From Deltaproteobacteria bacterium (GTDB taxonomy: Bacteria; Desulfobacterota; Desulfarculia; Adiutricales; Adiutricaceae): a stretch of DNA of 32,823 bases. The notes beneath the pieces are model-generated. The model was given only the letters and a program-made list of their open reading frames with translations. It did no database searches and had not been told where the DNA came from. The number at the start of each line of letters is the position of its first letter. Position 1 is the first letter of the stretch. Location: contig JAISMF010000098.1 of NCBI GenBank assembly GCA_031276865.1, positions 1-32,823 of the forward strand, read 5' to 3'. The position numbers and the translations under genes were made by a program. Of the stretch, positions 1 to 9,200 are shown in pieces.

Positions 1-1
1 C

Positions 2-76
2 TGGAGCCGTCGATGGGAATCGAACCCGCAACCTGCTGATTACAAATCAGCTGCTCTACCGTTGAGCTACGACGGC
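2..76 (-). tRNA. tRNA-Thr(TGT)
   Basis: Read on the minus strand this folds into a full cloverleaf. The acceptor stem GCCGTCG pairs with CGACGGC, the D arm contains AGCTCAACGGTAGAGC, and the anticodon arm CTGATTTGTAATCAG carries anticodon TGT, which reads ACA threonine codons. The T arm contains GGTTCGATTCC. The discriminator base is at position 5 and the 3' CCA is encoded at 4-2. The gene lies 67 bases downstream of pnp on the same strand, so read-through from the nusA-pnp operon is possible. Confidence 0.96.
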
Positions 77-95
77 CGGAAGATTGGTTTTTCAA

Positions 96-128
96 CGCGG
101 CCGCCCCCCTTTCTTTTGGGGAGCCGCG
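96..128 (-). terminator. Hairpin downstream of pnp, weak terminator candidate
   Basis: CGCGGC (96-101) pairs with GCCGCG (123-128), and inside it CCCC (104-107) pairs with GGGG (118-121). It lies 15 bases after the pnp stop on the minus strand. No T tract follows (TTGAAAAACC comes next), so it may be a 3'-end stabiliser or processing hairpin between pnp and tRNA-Thr rather than an intrinsic terminator. Confidence 0.3.
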
Positions 129-143
129 GGATTTTAAAAGATC

Positions 144-2294
144 CTACTCCTCTTCCAGAACGGCCCGGCGGGAGAGGCGGATCTTGTTGAAACGGTCGAT
201 CTCCAAAACCCTCACCTTGATGACGTCGCCCTCGCGCACCGCGTCCCGCACCGTGCGGAGGCGCTCCTTCGCGAGCTGGGAAATATGCACCAGTCCGTCC
301 ACCCCGGGCAAAATCTCCACGAAGGCTCCGAAGTCCACGATCTTCACCACCTTGCCCTCGTAGTCCTTGCCGATGATGGGGAGGTTCACTCTGGGATCGG
401 TGCGTTTGCGGATGGCGTCGATCGCCAAATCGGCCTTCTCCTGGGAGGGGGCGAAGATGGTTATCTTGCCGCTGTCCTCCACGTCCAGGCGGGTTTCCGT
501 CTCGGCCTGGATGGCCTTGATGATCTTTCCGCCCGGGCCAATCACGTCCTTGATCTTCTCGGCCGGAATGTCGATCACCGTCATCTTGGGGGCGTACTTG
601 GAGACGTCGGCGCGGGGGGCGGAGAGGCACTTCGCCATCCGCTCCAAAATACGCCTGCGGGCGTTCAAGGCCTTCTCCAAGGCGTCCTTCATGATATCGG
701 TGGTGACGCCCTTGATCTTGATGTCCATCTGGATGGCCGTGACGCCCTCGGCGCTCCCCGCCACCTTGAAATCCATGTCGCCCATGTGGTCCTCGTCTCC
801 TAGGATGTCGGTTAAAACCACGTAGCGATCGCCTTCCACCACCAAGCCCATGGCCACGCCCGCGACCGGCGCCTTAATGGGCACGCCCGCGTCCATTAAG
901 GAGAGCGTGGCCGAACAGACGGTGGCCATGGAGCTGGAGCCGTTGGACTCCAGTATTTCGGAGACCACCCGGATGGTGTAGGGAAACTTCTCCTGGGGGG
1001 GCAGAACCGCCCGCAGGGCCCTTTCGGCCAGGGCTCCGTGCCCTATCTCCCGACGGCCCGGGGAGCTTAGCCTCTTCACCTCGCCCGTGGAGAAGGGGGG
1101 GAAGTTGTAGTTGAGCATGAAGTTCTTGGTGGTGTCCCCGATGAGGGACTCCAGCCGCTGCTCGTCGTAGCTGGACCCCAGGGTGGCCACGCCCAGGCTC
1201 TGGGTCTCGCCCCGGGTGAAGACGGCGGAGCCGTGCGCCCGGGGAAGAAAGGAGACCTCGCAGTCGATGTCCCGCACCTGGTCCAGGGAGCGGCCGTCTA
1301 TGCGCTGGCCCTCGTTTAAAATGAGGCCCCGTAAAATCTCGCTCTCCAAACGGCGGACGGCCTCGTTTAAATCGGAGGGGTTCACGCCGTCCCCTTGGTA
1401 TTCGGCTTTTATCTCGTCCGCGAGGGCGTGGATCCGCTTCTGGCGCTTGGACTTCTCCTTGATGAAGAGGGCCTCCCGCATAAGGGAGCGCTTCTCCTCG
1501 ATGATTTTCCTAATTAGATCCTGATCCCTCACCTGGAGTTTAGCGGCCAGGGCGATGTTTCCCGCCTTCGCCGCCTCCTCCTTCTCCTCCCGGGAGACGA
1601 TCAAGGGCCGGCGCTTCTCTTTGCCGACGGCCTTTTGGAGCTCCAGCTGGAGCTTAATCAGCGGCTGCACGGCGTCCTTCGCGAGGAAGATGGCCTTCAA
1701 GACGTCCTCCTCTTTGGCCTCCCGGGCGCCGCCCTCCACCATCACCACGGCGTCGGCGCTGGAGACGACGATCAAGGTCAGATCGGATAAGGCCACCTGG
1801 GCCTGGGTGGGGCCGACCACGAATTCCCCCTCCACCCGGCAGACCCGGGCGCCGGCTATGGGGCCGTCGAAGGGGATGTCCGAAATGGTCAGAGCCGTCG
1901 AGGCCCCCAGGAGGGCCAGCATGTCGGGGTCGTATTTGTCGTCCACGGAAAGGGCCTGGGCGATGATCTGGGTTTCGAAGGTCCAGTCCCGGGTGATTAA
2001 AGGCCTTATCGGCCTGTCGATGATGCGGGAGGTGAGGGTCTCCTTTTCCGAGCCCCGGCCCAGCTCCCGGCGGAAAAAGTTTCCGGGGATGCGCCCCACG
2101 GCGTAAAGCCTCTCCTGATAGTCCACGGTGAGAGGCAAAAAATCCAATCCATCCCTCGTATCCTCCGAGGCCTGGGCCGCGACCAGGACTATGGTCTCCC
2201 CCATGGCGACCACGACCGATCCCGCGGCCTGCCTGGCCACCTTTCCCGTCTCGATGGAAAGACGCGCGTCGCCGAACTTCGTTTCTACTTTCAT
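144..2294 (-). CDS. pnp: Polyribonucleotide nucleotidyltransferase (PNPase)
   Basis: This is a 716-residue 3'-5' phosphorolytic exoribonuclease, which degrades RNA with inorganic phosphate to nucleoside diphosphates and acts as a trimer, often with RNase E. The family layout is complete: a first RNase PH-like domain, an all-alpha linker (about 240-310), and a second RNase PH domain. The second domain has the phosphate-binding segment GRREIGHGALAERAL near 410 and the acidic active-site loop GDEDHMGDMDFKVAG near 500. A KH domain with VIGPGGKIIKAI follows near 583, and an S1 domain with GKVVKIVDFGAFVEILPGVDG starts near 643. Length matches the usual ~700 residues. The ATG has AGGAG 10 bases upstream. 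It is the last protein gene of the operon, after rpsO, and a 20-bp hairpin in the rpsO-pnp gap suggests control by RNA processing. Confidence 0.98.
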   Translation of the reverse strand: MKVETKFGDARLSIETGKVARQAAGSVVVAMGETIVLVAAQASEDTRDGLDFLPLTVDYQERLYAVGRIPGNFFRRELGRGSEKETLTSRIIDRPIRPLITRDWTFETQIIAQALSVDDKYDPDMLALLGASTALTISDIPFDGPIAGARVCRVEGEFVVGPTQAQVALSDLTLIVVSSADAVVMVEGGAREAKEEDVLKAIFLAKDAVQPLIKLQLELQKAVGKEKRRPLIVSREEKEEAAKAGNIALAAKLQVRDQDLIRKIIEEKRSLMREALFIKEKSKRQKRIHALADEIKAEYQGDGVNPSDLNEAVRRLESEILRGLILNEGQRIDGRSLDQVRDIDCEVSFLPRAHGSAVFTRGETQSLGVATLGSSYDEQRLESLIGDTTKNFMLNYNFPPFSTGEVKRLSSPGRREIGHGALAERALRAVLPPQEKFPYTIRVVSEILESNGSSSMATVCSATLSLMDAGVPIKAPVAGVAMGLVVEGDRYVVLTDILGDEDHMGDMDFKVAGSAEGVTAIQMDIKIKGVTTDIMKDALEKALNARRRILERMAKCLSAPRADVSKYAPKMTVIDIPAEKIKDVIGPGGKIIKAIQAETETRLDVEDSGKITIFAPSQEKADLAIDAIRKRTDPRVNLPIIGKDYEGKVVKIVDFGAFVEILPGVDGLVHISQLAKERLRTVRDAVREGDVIKVRVLEIDRFNKIRLSRRAVLEEE

Positions 2295-2391
2295 TTAATA
2301 AATACTCCTATGCTTGCGTGAAAAAACAATTTCTTTCCCTCGGCCAGCCACCCGCGCGCGCTCGACATAAAACGCGCCCAAAAGAGCGCCG

Positions 2392-2434
2392 AAGCCCTCC
2401 CGGCCGGAGCCTCCGGCTCCGGCCGGGAGGGCTT
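2392..2434 (-). promoter_or_regulatory. Perfect 20-bp stem-loop in the rpsO-pnp gap
   Basis: Positions 2392-2411 are the exact reverse complement of 2415-2434, with a 3-base loop. In the minus-strand RNA it lies about 100 bases before the pnp start and about 100 after the rpsO stop. No T run follows directly. In E. coli the rpsO-pnp gap holds an rpsO terminator and a long RNase III-cleaved stem that mediates pnp autoregulation. The position and the near two-turn uninterrupted stem suggest the same role here; this is inference, and terminator or 3'-protecting functions are alternatives. Confidence 0.6.
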
Positions 2435-2534
2435 GAAATTCCCCGTCGAAAAGCCTCCCGCCCGGCGGAATTTTAAAAAAACCGCGGGCGGCGGAGATCC
2501 CCGGGGGAGGATCCACTCCTGAAAAAAAAGATTC

Positions 2535-2804
2535 CTATTTCCGCAAATTGAGACGCTCGATGAGGCCCCGGTAGCGCGCCGGATCGCTCCTTTTGAGATA
2601 GTTCAAAAGCCGGCGCCGCTGCCCCACCAGCATGAGGAGCCCCCGGCGGGAGCAGTGATCCTTGTGATGCGTCTTGAAATGCTCGGTCAAGTTGGCGATC
2701 CTTTCGCTTAAAAGGGCCACCTGCACCTCCGTTCCGCCGGTGTCGCTTTCGTGGTGGCGGAAGTTTTCGATGATCTCTTTGGTCTTTTCGGCCGTGATGG
2801 ACAT
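2535..2804 (-). CDS. rpsO: 30S ribosomal protein S15
   Basis: This 89-residue protein is S15, a primary 16S rRNA-binding protein of the 30S central domain. It begins [15 protein letters not shown] and carries the family signature [21 protein letters not shown], the [11 protein letters not shown] segment that contacts rRNA, and the C-terminal [15 protein letters not shown] block. Length equals the standard 89 residues. The open frame runs 47 codons further upstream, but that extension is low-complexity and crosses the palindrome at 2831-2860. The ATG at 2804 has GGGGAG 8 bases upstream and gives the canonical N terminus. It lies between truB and pnp, as in many proteobacteria. Confidence 0.98.
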   Translation of the reverse strand: MSITAEKTKEIIENFRHHESDTGGTEVQVALLSERIANLTEHFKTHHKDHCSRRGLLMLVGQRRRLLNYLKRSDPARYRGLIERLNLRK

Positions 2805-2830
2805 TTTTATAATCTCCCCGCGGCCCGAAT

Positions 2831-2880
2831 CCTTTTTTTTCGCCGCGGCGAAAAAAAAGGGCCCGGGCCCGTTTCCGGCC
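2831..2880 (-). terminator. Double palindrome with T8/A8 arms between truB and rpsO
   Basis: Positions 2831-2860 are a perfect 30-bp palindrome: T8, then CGCCGCGGCG, then A8, with CC/GG ends. It abuts a second perfect palindrome, GGGCCCGGGCCC (2859-2870). Read on the minus strand after the truB stop (2882), a GC-rich fold (GGGGCC ... GGGCCC) is followed at once by eight Ts, which is an intrinsic-terminator layout. The mirrored A8 arm could instead pair with the T8. Partial termination between truB and rpsO, or a bidirectional signal, are both possible. Confidence 0.5.
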
Positions 2881-2881
2881 C

Positions 2882-4144
2882 CTAAAGGGGCGTTAGTATC
2901 CGCCGCGGCCGCAGGAAAGGCCGCGGGGTGAAAAAAGCGCGCCAAAACGCGTCCGGATCCGGAGGGTCCCCCCCTCCGGAGGCTCGTTTCGGCGGCGCTC
3001 CGAAACCCGCGAACTCCCCCAGGCCCAAAAGGGCGCCCCGGGGGTCAAGAATTTTAACAGGGCCCGCGAGGGGCGTCAACTCCGATTCCGGGCGGGCGAA
3101 ATACTCGTCGAAGCCCAGGAGGCGATCTTGTTTCCGAAGGGAGCCCTCCCCGCCATCATCCGGCGGCGCCCCGAATCCCTCTCCCGCGGGCGGAAGAAAG
3201 AGCCGCGCCCGCTCCAGCTCTCCGGCGCCGAGAGCCTGGCCGCGGCGGACCCTCGCGGCCTCGCCCTCCGTTAGACGGTATTCCGGCAGGAAATACAAGG
3301 CCTCCCGGGGGGAAAGGATCCGCTCCCGGATCTCCTTGGGGGAAAAGGGAAGGCTCACGGCCGCGGACACCTGAAAGCGGCCCAGGCTTAAGCGCCTGAG
3401 GCTATGCAGAATCCCCCCTCCGAGCCCCAGGGCCAGCCCCAAATCCCGCGCCAGGGCGCGCGCGTAGTAGCCGGAGGATACCTCGGCCGCGACCTCCAAA
3501 AGCGGCGGCTGAAAGCTTAGAAGCTCGAGGCGGAAGGCCGTAACCGCCCGGGGCGGAAGAACCACCGCGCGCCCCTGGCGGGCGAGGGCGTAGCTGCGGA
3601 CGCCATCCACCTTCACGGCCGAGACCGCGGGCGGAATCTGCGGGGCGGGGCCGGAGAGGGCGGACAAAGCCTCCTCCACCCTCTCCCTTTCGACCTTTCG
3701 GGCCTCCGGCGGGGAAAGGGATCCGGGGTCTTTTAAGAGGATCTCCCGCCACTCGTCCCGGTCCTCGTTCTTTCCCGCCTCGATCTTCCCCGCCTCCGCC
3801 GCCTTCTTCCCGGCCTCCCCCGAGGCGTCCCCGGCGGCCGCGTTGACTCGCCCCGGGGGGATGTAGCGGCCGGTGGCGTCGAGGGTGCTGGTCTCGACCC
3901 CCAATACGATCCCCGCCCGGTAGGTCTTCGCGAGGCCGGAGAAATAGGGGGCGAGGCGGGTGGAGGGCCCTAAGAGGAGGGCCAGAAGGCCCGTGGCCGG
4001 AGGATCCAGGGTGCCCAGGTGCCCGATCTTTTTGATCCCGGCCGCCTTCCTGAGCCTCGCCACCACGTCGAAGCTCGTGAGGCCCGGGGGCTTGTCGGCG
4101 AGTAAAAGCCCGTTTAAAGGCGCTCCGGGGTCTTTCTCCGGCAT
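2882..4144 (-). CDS. truB: tRNA pseudouridine(55) synthase TruB
   Basis: TruB converts uridine 55 of the tRNA T loop to pseudouridine. Near the N terminus are [18 protein letters not shown] (11-28) and the catalytic motif [14 protein letters not shown], in which D47 is the expected nucleophile. [20 protein letters not shown] follows, and then [23 protein letters not shown], the usual second conserved block. At 420 residues it is about 100 longer than typical TruB. The extra length is an Ala/Glu/Lys-rich insert at about 97-140 and a Pro/Gly-rich expansion in the C-terminal part, which looks like a PUA-type tail. The ATG at 4144 lies 24 bases after the nrnA stop; GGAG is rather far upstream (about 12 bases). 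Its place between nrnA and rpsO is the standard one. Confidence 0.95.
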   Translation of the reverse strand: MPEKDPGAPLNGLLLADKPPGLTSFDVVARLRKAAGIKKIGHLGTLDPPATGLLALLLGPSTRLAPYFSGLAKTYRAGIVLGVETSTLDATGRYIPPGRVNAAAGDASGEAGKKAAEAGKIEAGKNEDRDEWREILLKDPGSLSPPEARKVERERVEEALSALSGPAPQIPPAVSAVKVDGVRSYALARQGRAVVLPPRAVTAFRLELLSFQPPLLEVAAEVSSGYYARALARDLGLALGLGGGILHSLRRLSLGRFQVSAAVSLPFSPKEIRERILSPREALYFLPEYRLTEGEAARVRRGQALGAGELERARLFLPPAGEGFGAPPDDGGEGSLRKQDRLLGFDEYFARPESELTPLAGPVKILDPRGALLGLGEFAGFGAPPKRASGGGDPPDPDAFWRAFFTPRPFLRPRRILTPL

Positions 4145-4168
4145 GGGAAGCGGCGCTCCGGCGTTCTT

Positions 4169-5215
4169 TCAGCCCAGCTCTTCCGGGAGATGGGGCCGGG
4201 CCAGGGCCAGAAAAGCCTCCCGGGCCTCCAAAGCGGATTTGGCGGAGGCGGTGTAGGCGGCGGCCAGCTCGTGGCCGCCGCCTCCGGCGCTCTGGGCTAT
4301 TTTCCGCGCGCTCACCGGCGGACGGCTCCTAAGACTCACCCGGCACGCGCCCGCTCCGTCGTCCTTGATGAAGGCCGCGAGGAGCACCGAGCACAGCGAG
4401 CGGGGATAGTCGATGAAGCCATCGGCGTCCTCGACTCTAGCCCCGGCCTCCGAGAGCATCTCGTTTGTTAAAAGCATCACCGCCACCCGCCCCTTGAAAA
4501 AGAGCTCCAAAGAGGAAAGGGAGCACTTGAGGAGCCTGAGGCGGGCGAGGGAGCCCGCGCAGTTGAGCTTCTCGTGGAGGCGGGCGAGCTCGCCCGTCCC
4601 GGTTAAAAGGTCCCCGGCCTCCCGCAGGGACGAGCTCGTGGTGTTTTCCTGGGTGAAGAATCCCGTGTCGGTGACGATGGCGGTTAAAAGGGCCTCGGTG
4701 GCCTGCGGCGGGAGGGTGGCGCCCAAGCGGCGCCTCACCCGGGAGACGAGCTCCCCGGTGGAGGAGGCGCGCTGGTCGTGGAAGACCCCGACGGCCCCCC
4801 TTAACTCCTCGTTATGGATGTGGTGGTCGATCACGAGGTTCGGGGGCAAAGCGTCCCACTCCTTGGGAAGGCTGTCCGGCCAGACCCGGGAGGGGCCGTG
4901 GCAGTCCACGTAGACAAGCCTTTCGAAGGAGCCCAGAAAAGCGGCGTCCAGCTTCGTCACGGGGAAAAAATACCTGGCCGGGTCGATTAAGAAGGTTATG
5001 TTGGGGGGCACCCGGCCGGAAATCCCCACCACGGCTTTTTTTCCCAGACCGCGCAAAATCGCGGCCAAAGCCGCGGCCGACCCTAAAGCGTCCCCGTCGG
5101 GATGCTGGTGGCCCAAAACGATGATCCTCTCCTTTTCCAGGAGGCGCCTGAGAAAATCCGGAGAGGGATCCGGCGCGTCCGCCGCGGGCCCCCGGCTGGA
5201 CGGGGGGCTAGTCAT
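4169..5215 (-). CDS. nrnA: DHH-family phosphoesterase, NrnA-like oligoribonuclease/pAp phosphatase
   Basis: This 348-residue DHH/DHHA1 protein probably degrades nano-RNAs and dephosphorylates 3'-phosphoadenosine 5'-phosphate. Metal-binding motifs appear in order: GHQHPDGDALGS (35-46), YVDCHG near 102, the DHH triad as VIDHHIH near 128, and TAIVTDTGFF in the middle. The DHHA1 substrate-binding glycine motif GGGGHELAAAYT is near 310. The open frame extends 36 codons further upstream inside rbfA, but the ATG at 5215 fits better: it overlaps the rbfA stop by 8 bases and has GGAG upstream. It supplies the last step of RNA decay for the fragments PNPase leaves, and shares the operon with pnp. Confidence 0.92.
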   Translation of the reverse strand: MTSPPSSRGPAADAPDPSPDFLRRLLEKERIIVLGHQHPDGDALGSAAALAAILRGLGKKAVVGISGRVPPNITFLIDPARYFFPVTKLDAAFLGSFERLVYVDCHGPSRVWPDSLPKEWDALPPNLVIDHHIHNEELRGAVGVFHDQRASSTGELVSRVRRRLGATLPPQATEALLTAIVTDTGFFTQENTTSSSLREAGDLLTGTGELARLHEKLNCAGSLARLRLLKCSLSSLELFFKGRVAVMLLTNEMLSEAGARVEDADGFIDYPRSLCSVLLAAFIKDDGAGACRVSLRSRPPVSARKIAQSAGGGGHELAAAYTASAKSALEAREAFLALARPHLPEELG

Positions 5216-5687
5216 CCCCCGCTCCGTCTTCCCCGTCCCCCCTTCCCCGGAGAACGGCCGCGGGAACTTCGGCCGCGAAGCCTCGCTCCTTAGCCGCGGC
5301 GGCCTCGGCGACATCGCCGTCATCGGCCGGATTCCCCCCGGAGGCGCCCACGCTCTTTAAAAGATCCTGGATCCTCTGGGCGTGGCCGGGGTTGCGGTCG
5401 TAGACGAAGCGCAGTTTGGGGGCCGTCTTCAAGGAGAGCTCTTTCGCCATGGAGCTGCGCACGAAACCAGCGGCCTTGTCCAGGGCCCCGCGGATCTCCT
5501 TGGGCGGGGCGTCCCCCGCCTCCCCCAGGATGCTGTAGAAGACGGCCGCGGATTTAAGATCCGCCGACACCCGGGAGCGGGTGACGTTTACGAGGCGAAG
5601 ACGGGGATCCGCGGCCCGGGTGAGGAAAAGACGGGCCGTGAAAGCCTCCACCATGGATCCAAGCTGTTCCTGACGTTTCCGCGTCAT
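5208..5687 (-). CDS. rbfA: Ribosome-binding factor A
   Basis: This 159-residue protein is RbfA, a KH-like factor that binds the 30S subunit during late 16S rRNA maturation. The conserved core is visible: VNVTRSRVSADLKSAAVFYSI, the helix with ALDKAAGFVRSSMAKELSLK, and the signature TAPKLRFVYD (about 96-105). The usual protein is 110-130 residues. The extra ~35 residues at the C terminus are Gly/Asp/Ala-rich and probably disordered. The ATG at 5687 has GGAGG four bases upstream. The stop overlaps the nrnA start, suggesting translational coupling. Confidence 0.95.
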   Translation of the reverse strand: MTRKRQEQLGSMVEAFTARLFLTRAADPRLRLVNVTRSRVSADLKSAAVFYSILGEAGDAPPKEIRGALDKAAGFVRSSMAKELSLKTAPKLRFVYDRNPGHAQRIQDLLKSVGASGGNPADDGDVAEAAAAKERGFAAEVPAAVLRGRGDGEDGAGDD

Positions 5688-5812
5688 GGCGCCTCCGGCG
5701 CGTTTTCCGGCGCGCGCTTAAGCCGGCTGAAAAGAGAGCCCGTGAAATCCCGCGAGCGACCCGCCCGGGCCGTCGTCCGTCCCGCCGTCCGTCCGTCCCG
5801 ACGTCCGACCCC

Positions 5813-6103
5813 TCAGGAAAACTTCAGACACTCGCTGCGGGAGTCCAGCACCTCCGCCGGAGAGACGGATAAAACGAAGTTGAGGATGTGGTCGAGGACG
5901 GATTCCAAAACCTTCGCGTCGCCGCCGCAGACGGAGAAGCCCAAAACCGCCCGATCGTGGAGGTCGGGGAGGTCCACCTCCGCGCAGGAGGCGTTGAAGC
6001 GGGCGCCCACGCGGCCTAAAAGGCTTTTGACCACCTTCCTCTTGTCCTTGAGGCTGTGGTTTCCCTCAAGGGCGAGGGTTATTTCCAGGACGCCCACTAT
6101 CAC
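5813..6103 (-). CDS. ylxP: DUF503 family protein (YlxP-like)
   Basis: This 96-residue protein belongs to DUF503, found beside infB and rbfA in many bacteria. Its YlxP relatives have been linked to ribosome assembly. The family pattern is clear: MIVGVLEITLALEGNHSLKD at the N terminus, then KRKVVKSLLGRVGARFNASCAEVD and the ending LDHILNFVLSVSPAEV. The start is GTG at 6103, with GAGGCGAAG just upstream; a second GTG two codons later is an alternative. It lies 132 bases after infB and 125 before rbfA with nothing else recognisable in those gaps. Biochemical function is not evident from the sequence. Confidence 0.9.
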   Translation of the reverse strand: MIVGVLEITLALEGNHSLKDKRKVVKSLLGRVGARFNASCAEVDLPDLHDRAVLGFSVCGGDAKVLESVLDHILNFVLSVSPAEVLDSRSECLKFS

Positions 6104-6235
6104 CTTCGCCTCGCTTCGGCCAGCGGAAAGGTCCCCAAAGAAGGGAAACGGAGAAAAGAGAGAAAAGATCCGTAAAGAGATGGAAAAATCTCAAAAATCC
6201 TCCCCCTCCGCCCCTTTCCCGGGGGCTTTTGGCTC

Positions 6236-9200
6236 TCAGGCCTCCTCTTTGGCGCTCTCCTCTTTGGCCTTCTCCGAGGCCCTTTCCACGGCCTGGTTGA
6301 TGAGATCCACCGTGGCGGCGGTCTCCTCCACCTGGTAGCACTCCACGCGGTCGCCCACCTCGATGGCCCCGAAGTTTTCCAGGCCGATGCCGCATTCGTA
6401 GCCCTCCAAGACCTCCCGCACGTCGTTTTTCTCCCTTTTCAGGGTGGAGATCTTGCCGGTGTAGACTATCTGCTTTCCCCGATGCAGCCTGGCCAAAGCG
6501 CCCCGAAGCACGCGGCCCTCGGTCACGGCCGAGCCCGCGACCGGGCCCACCTTGGTGATGTTGAAGACCACGCGCACCTCGGCGAAGCCTAAGACCTTCT
6601 CGCTTTTCACCGGATCCAAGAGGCCCGCCATGGCTTCTTTGAGATCGTCAATCAGCTTGTAGATGACGTCGTAGTAGCGGATCTGCACCTGCTCCTGCTC
6701 GGCCACATCCTGCACCCTCCCCGCCGCGGTCTTGAGCCCGAAGCAGATGATCAAAGCCGAGGAGGCCGAGGCCAGCATGACGTCGTTTTCGGTCACCGCT
6801 CCGGTGCCGGAGTGGAGCACGCTTATCTTGATCTCGGGGTTGTCCAGGCGCATGACCGCGTCCAAGATGGCCTCGAGCGATCCCTGCACGTCGCACTTGA
6901 TCACCAAATTCAGGCCCTTCACCGAGCCCTCCTTTATGTGATCGAAGAGGTTCTCCAAGGTGAGGCGGGTGGTTTTAACCAACACGCTCTCCCGCAGTTT
7001 GGCCTGGCGGTGCTGGCTCACCTGCCGGGCCTGCTTCTCGTCGCGCAGGACCACGAACTCGTCGCCCGCCAGAGGCACCCCGGAGATGCCCTGGATCTCC
7101 ACCGGGGTCGCGGGGAGGGCCTGATCCGTCCGGCGGCCCTGGTCGTCCAAAAGGGCCCGCAGCTTTCCGAAATAGATGCCGCAGACGTAGTTGTCGCCCT
7201 GCCGGAGGGTTCCCTCCTCCACCAAAACCGTGGCCACGGCGCCCCGGCCCTTGTCCAGGCGGGCCTCGATCACCCTGCCCTTGGCCGGTCCCTCCCGGCG
7301 GGACTTGAGGTTCAAGAGATCGGCCTGGAGGAGGATCATCTCCAAAAGCTCGGAGACGCCCTGGCCGCTCTTGGCGGAGATGTCGCAGAAGACGGTGTCG
7401 CCGCCCCAGGCCTCCTGGGTGAGCCCCAGTTCCATCATCTGGCGCCGCACCTTCTCGGGATCGGCCCCGGGCTTGTCTATCTTGTTCACGGCCACGATGA
7501 TGGGCACCTTCGCGGCCTTGGCGTGGTCCGCGGCCTCCCGGGTCTGGGGCATGACCCCGTCGTCCGCGGCCACGATGAGGATGACGATGTCCGTCACCTG
7601 GGCCCCCCGGGAGCGCATGGAGGTGAAGGCCTCGTGGCCCGGGGTGTCCAGGAAGGTGATGAAGCGGTCCCCCACCTTCACGTGGTAGGCCCCTATGTGC
7701 TGGGTGATGCCCCCGGCCTCGCCCTCCTGGACCTTGGATTCGCGGATGTAGTCCAGAAGCGAGGTTTTCCCGTGGTCCACGTGGCCCATGATGGTCACCA
7801 CCGGCGGCCGGGGGAAGAGCTCGTAACGGCCGCTCTGATCCTCCACCGGGATGAAGTCGCCCTCGTCGAAGGCGCTCTTCTCCACCTCGTAGTCGAACTC
7901 GTTCGCGACGAGCGAGGCCGTGTCGAAGTCCAGAGACTGGTTCACCCCGGCCATGACCCCCATGCCCATGAGCTTCTTGATGATGTCTCCGGCCTTCAGG
8001 GAGAGCCGATGGGCGAGCTCGGCCACGGTGATGGCCTCGTCCACCTTGATGCGGCGCTTGATCTGCTTGGGCCGGGTGATCTCGGTTTTGGCCAGGACCT
8101 TCTTTTGGGATTTCGACTTGCGCTGGCGGCTTTTTTCCCAGACGCCGTCGGCGTAGAGCTCGCTTTGCTCCACCACGTTGCGGCGCTTGAAGGCCCGGGC
8201 GGCGTCGTCGCCCCCGTCGAAGGTCCCGGGGGTGGTCTTCTTGCGGCGATCCTTTTTCCGGCCGTCGCGGCCGAAGGACGGCGCCTCCTTTTGATCCCTC
8301 CCCGGCGCCCGGCTCGCCCCCGGCTCGTCGGGCTTGCGCCCGGGAAGCGCCCGGGGTTTTCCGGCGCCCTGGCGGAAATAGCCGTCGCTCTGGAGCTGGG
8401 TGGAGCCGAAGCCCCGGTTGACCTCGCCCTCGGCGAACTCCCGGGTGGTCTTCCCCCGGCGCGCCCGCGCGGCGCCGTCGGGGAGCGCCTGGCCCGTCGC
8501 CGGATCCACCCCCGGCCGCTCCCTACCCGTCCTCGAGGGGGAGGGCGCGAAGGATGGGCCGCCGTCGGCCCCGAGGGGCGGAAAGCCCGGCGGGGGGGTC
8601 CGGGGGCTGATGGAGCCCACGATCTTGGCCGGGGTGCCGTTTTTCAAAATGTTGGTTTTAACCGTCTTGATTTCCGGCGACTCCTCCCTTTCCTCCGGGA
8701 GCTCGGTTTCCAAAGCGGCCTCTTCCGCCGCCTCGGGAGCGGCGGCCAGGGGCGCCTCCTCCTCTTTTTCGGCCGCGCGGCGCCGGGCGCCGGTCAGGCG
8801 CTCCTCGGAGTCCTCAAGCCGCTCCTCTTCGAGGCGCTCCAGCTCGCTTTCGGTGCGGGGCTTGAGCTTCAAAAAGTCCGGCGCCGGCGGCTCTTTTTTC
8901 GTCTGCCGGGCGCCCCGCTCCCGGCCCTCGGCCTTGGCGGTCTTCAGGGGCGCCTTTCCGGGGCTGGTGCCGACGATGGTGGCCCGATCGAAGACCTTCT
9001 GCCTGATTTTCACGGGTTTGCTCTGGATTTGATCCTCTTGAGCCGGGGCCTCGGCGGACGCCGGCGCCGGCTCGGAGATTCCCGGCTCCGCCGCCGCGGG
9101 GGCGGGAGCAGGGTCAGCCGGGCTTTCGGCCGGAGCCGACGCCTCTTGCGGCGGGGCCTCGGGGCCGGGCTGTTTTTTCCGCCGCCGCACCACCACCCGG

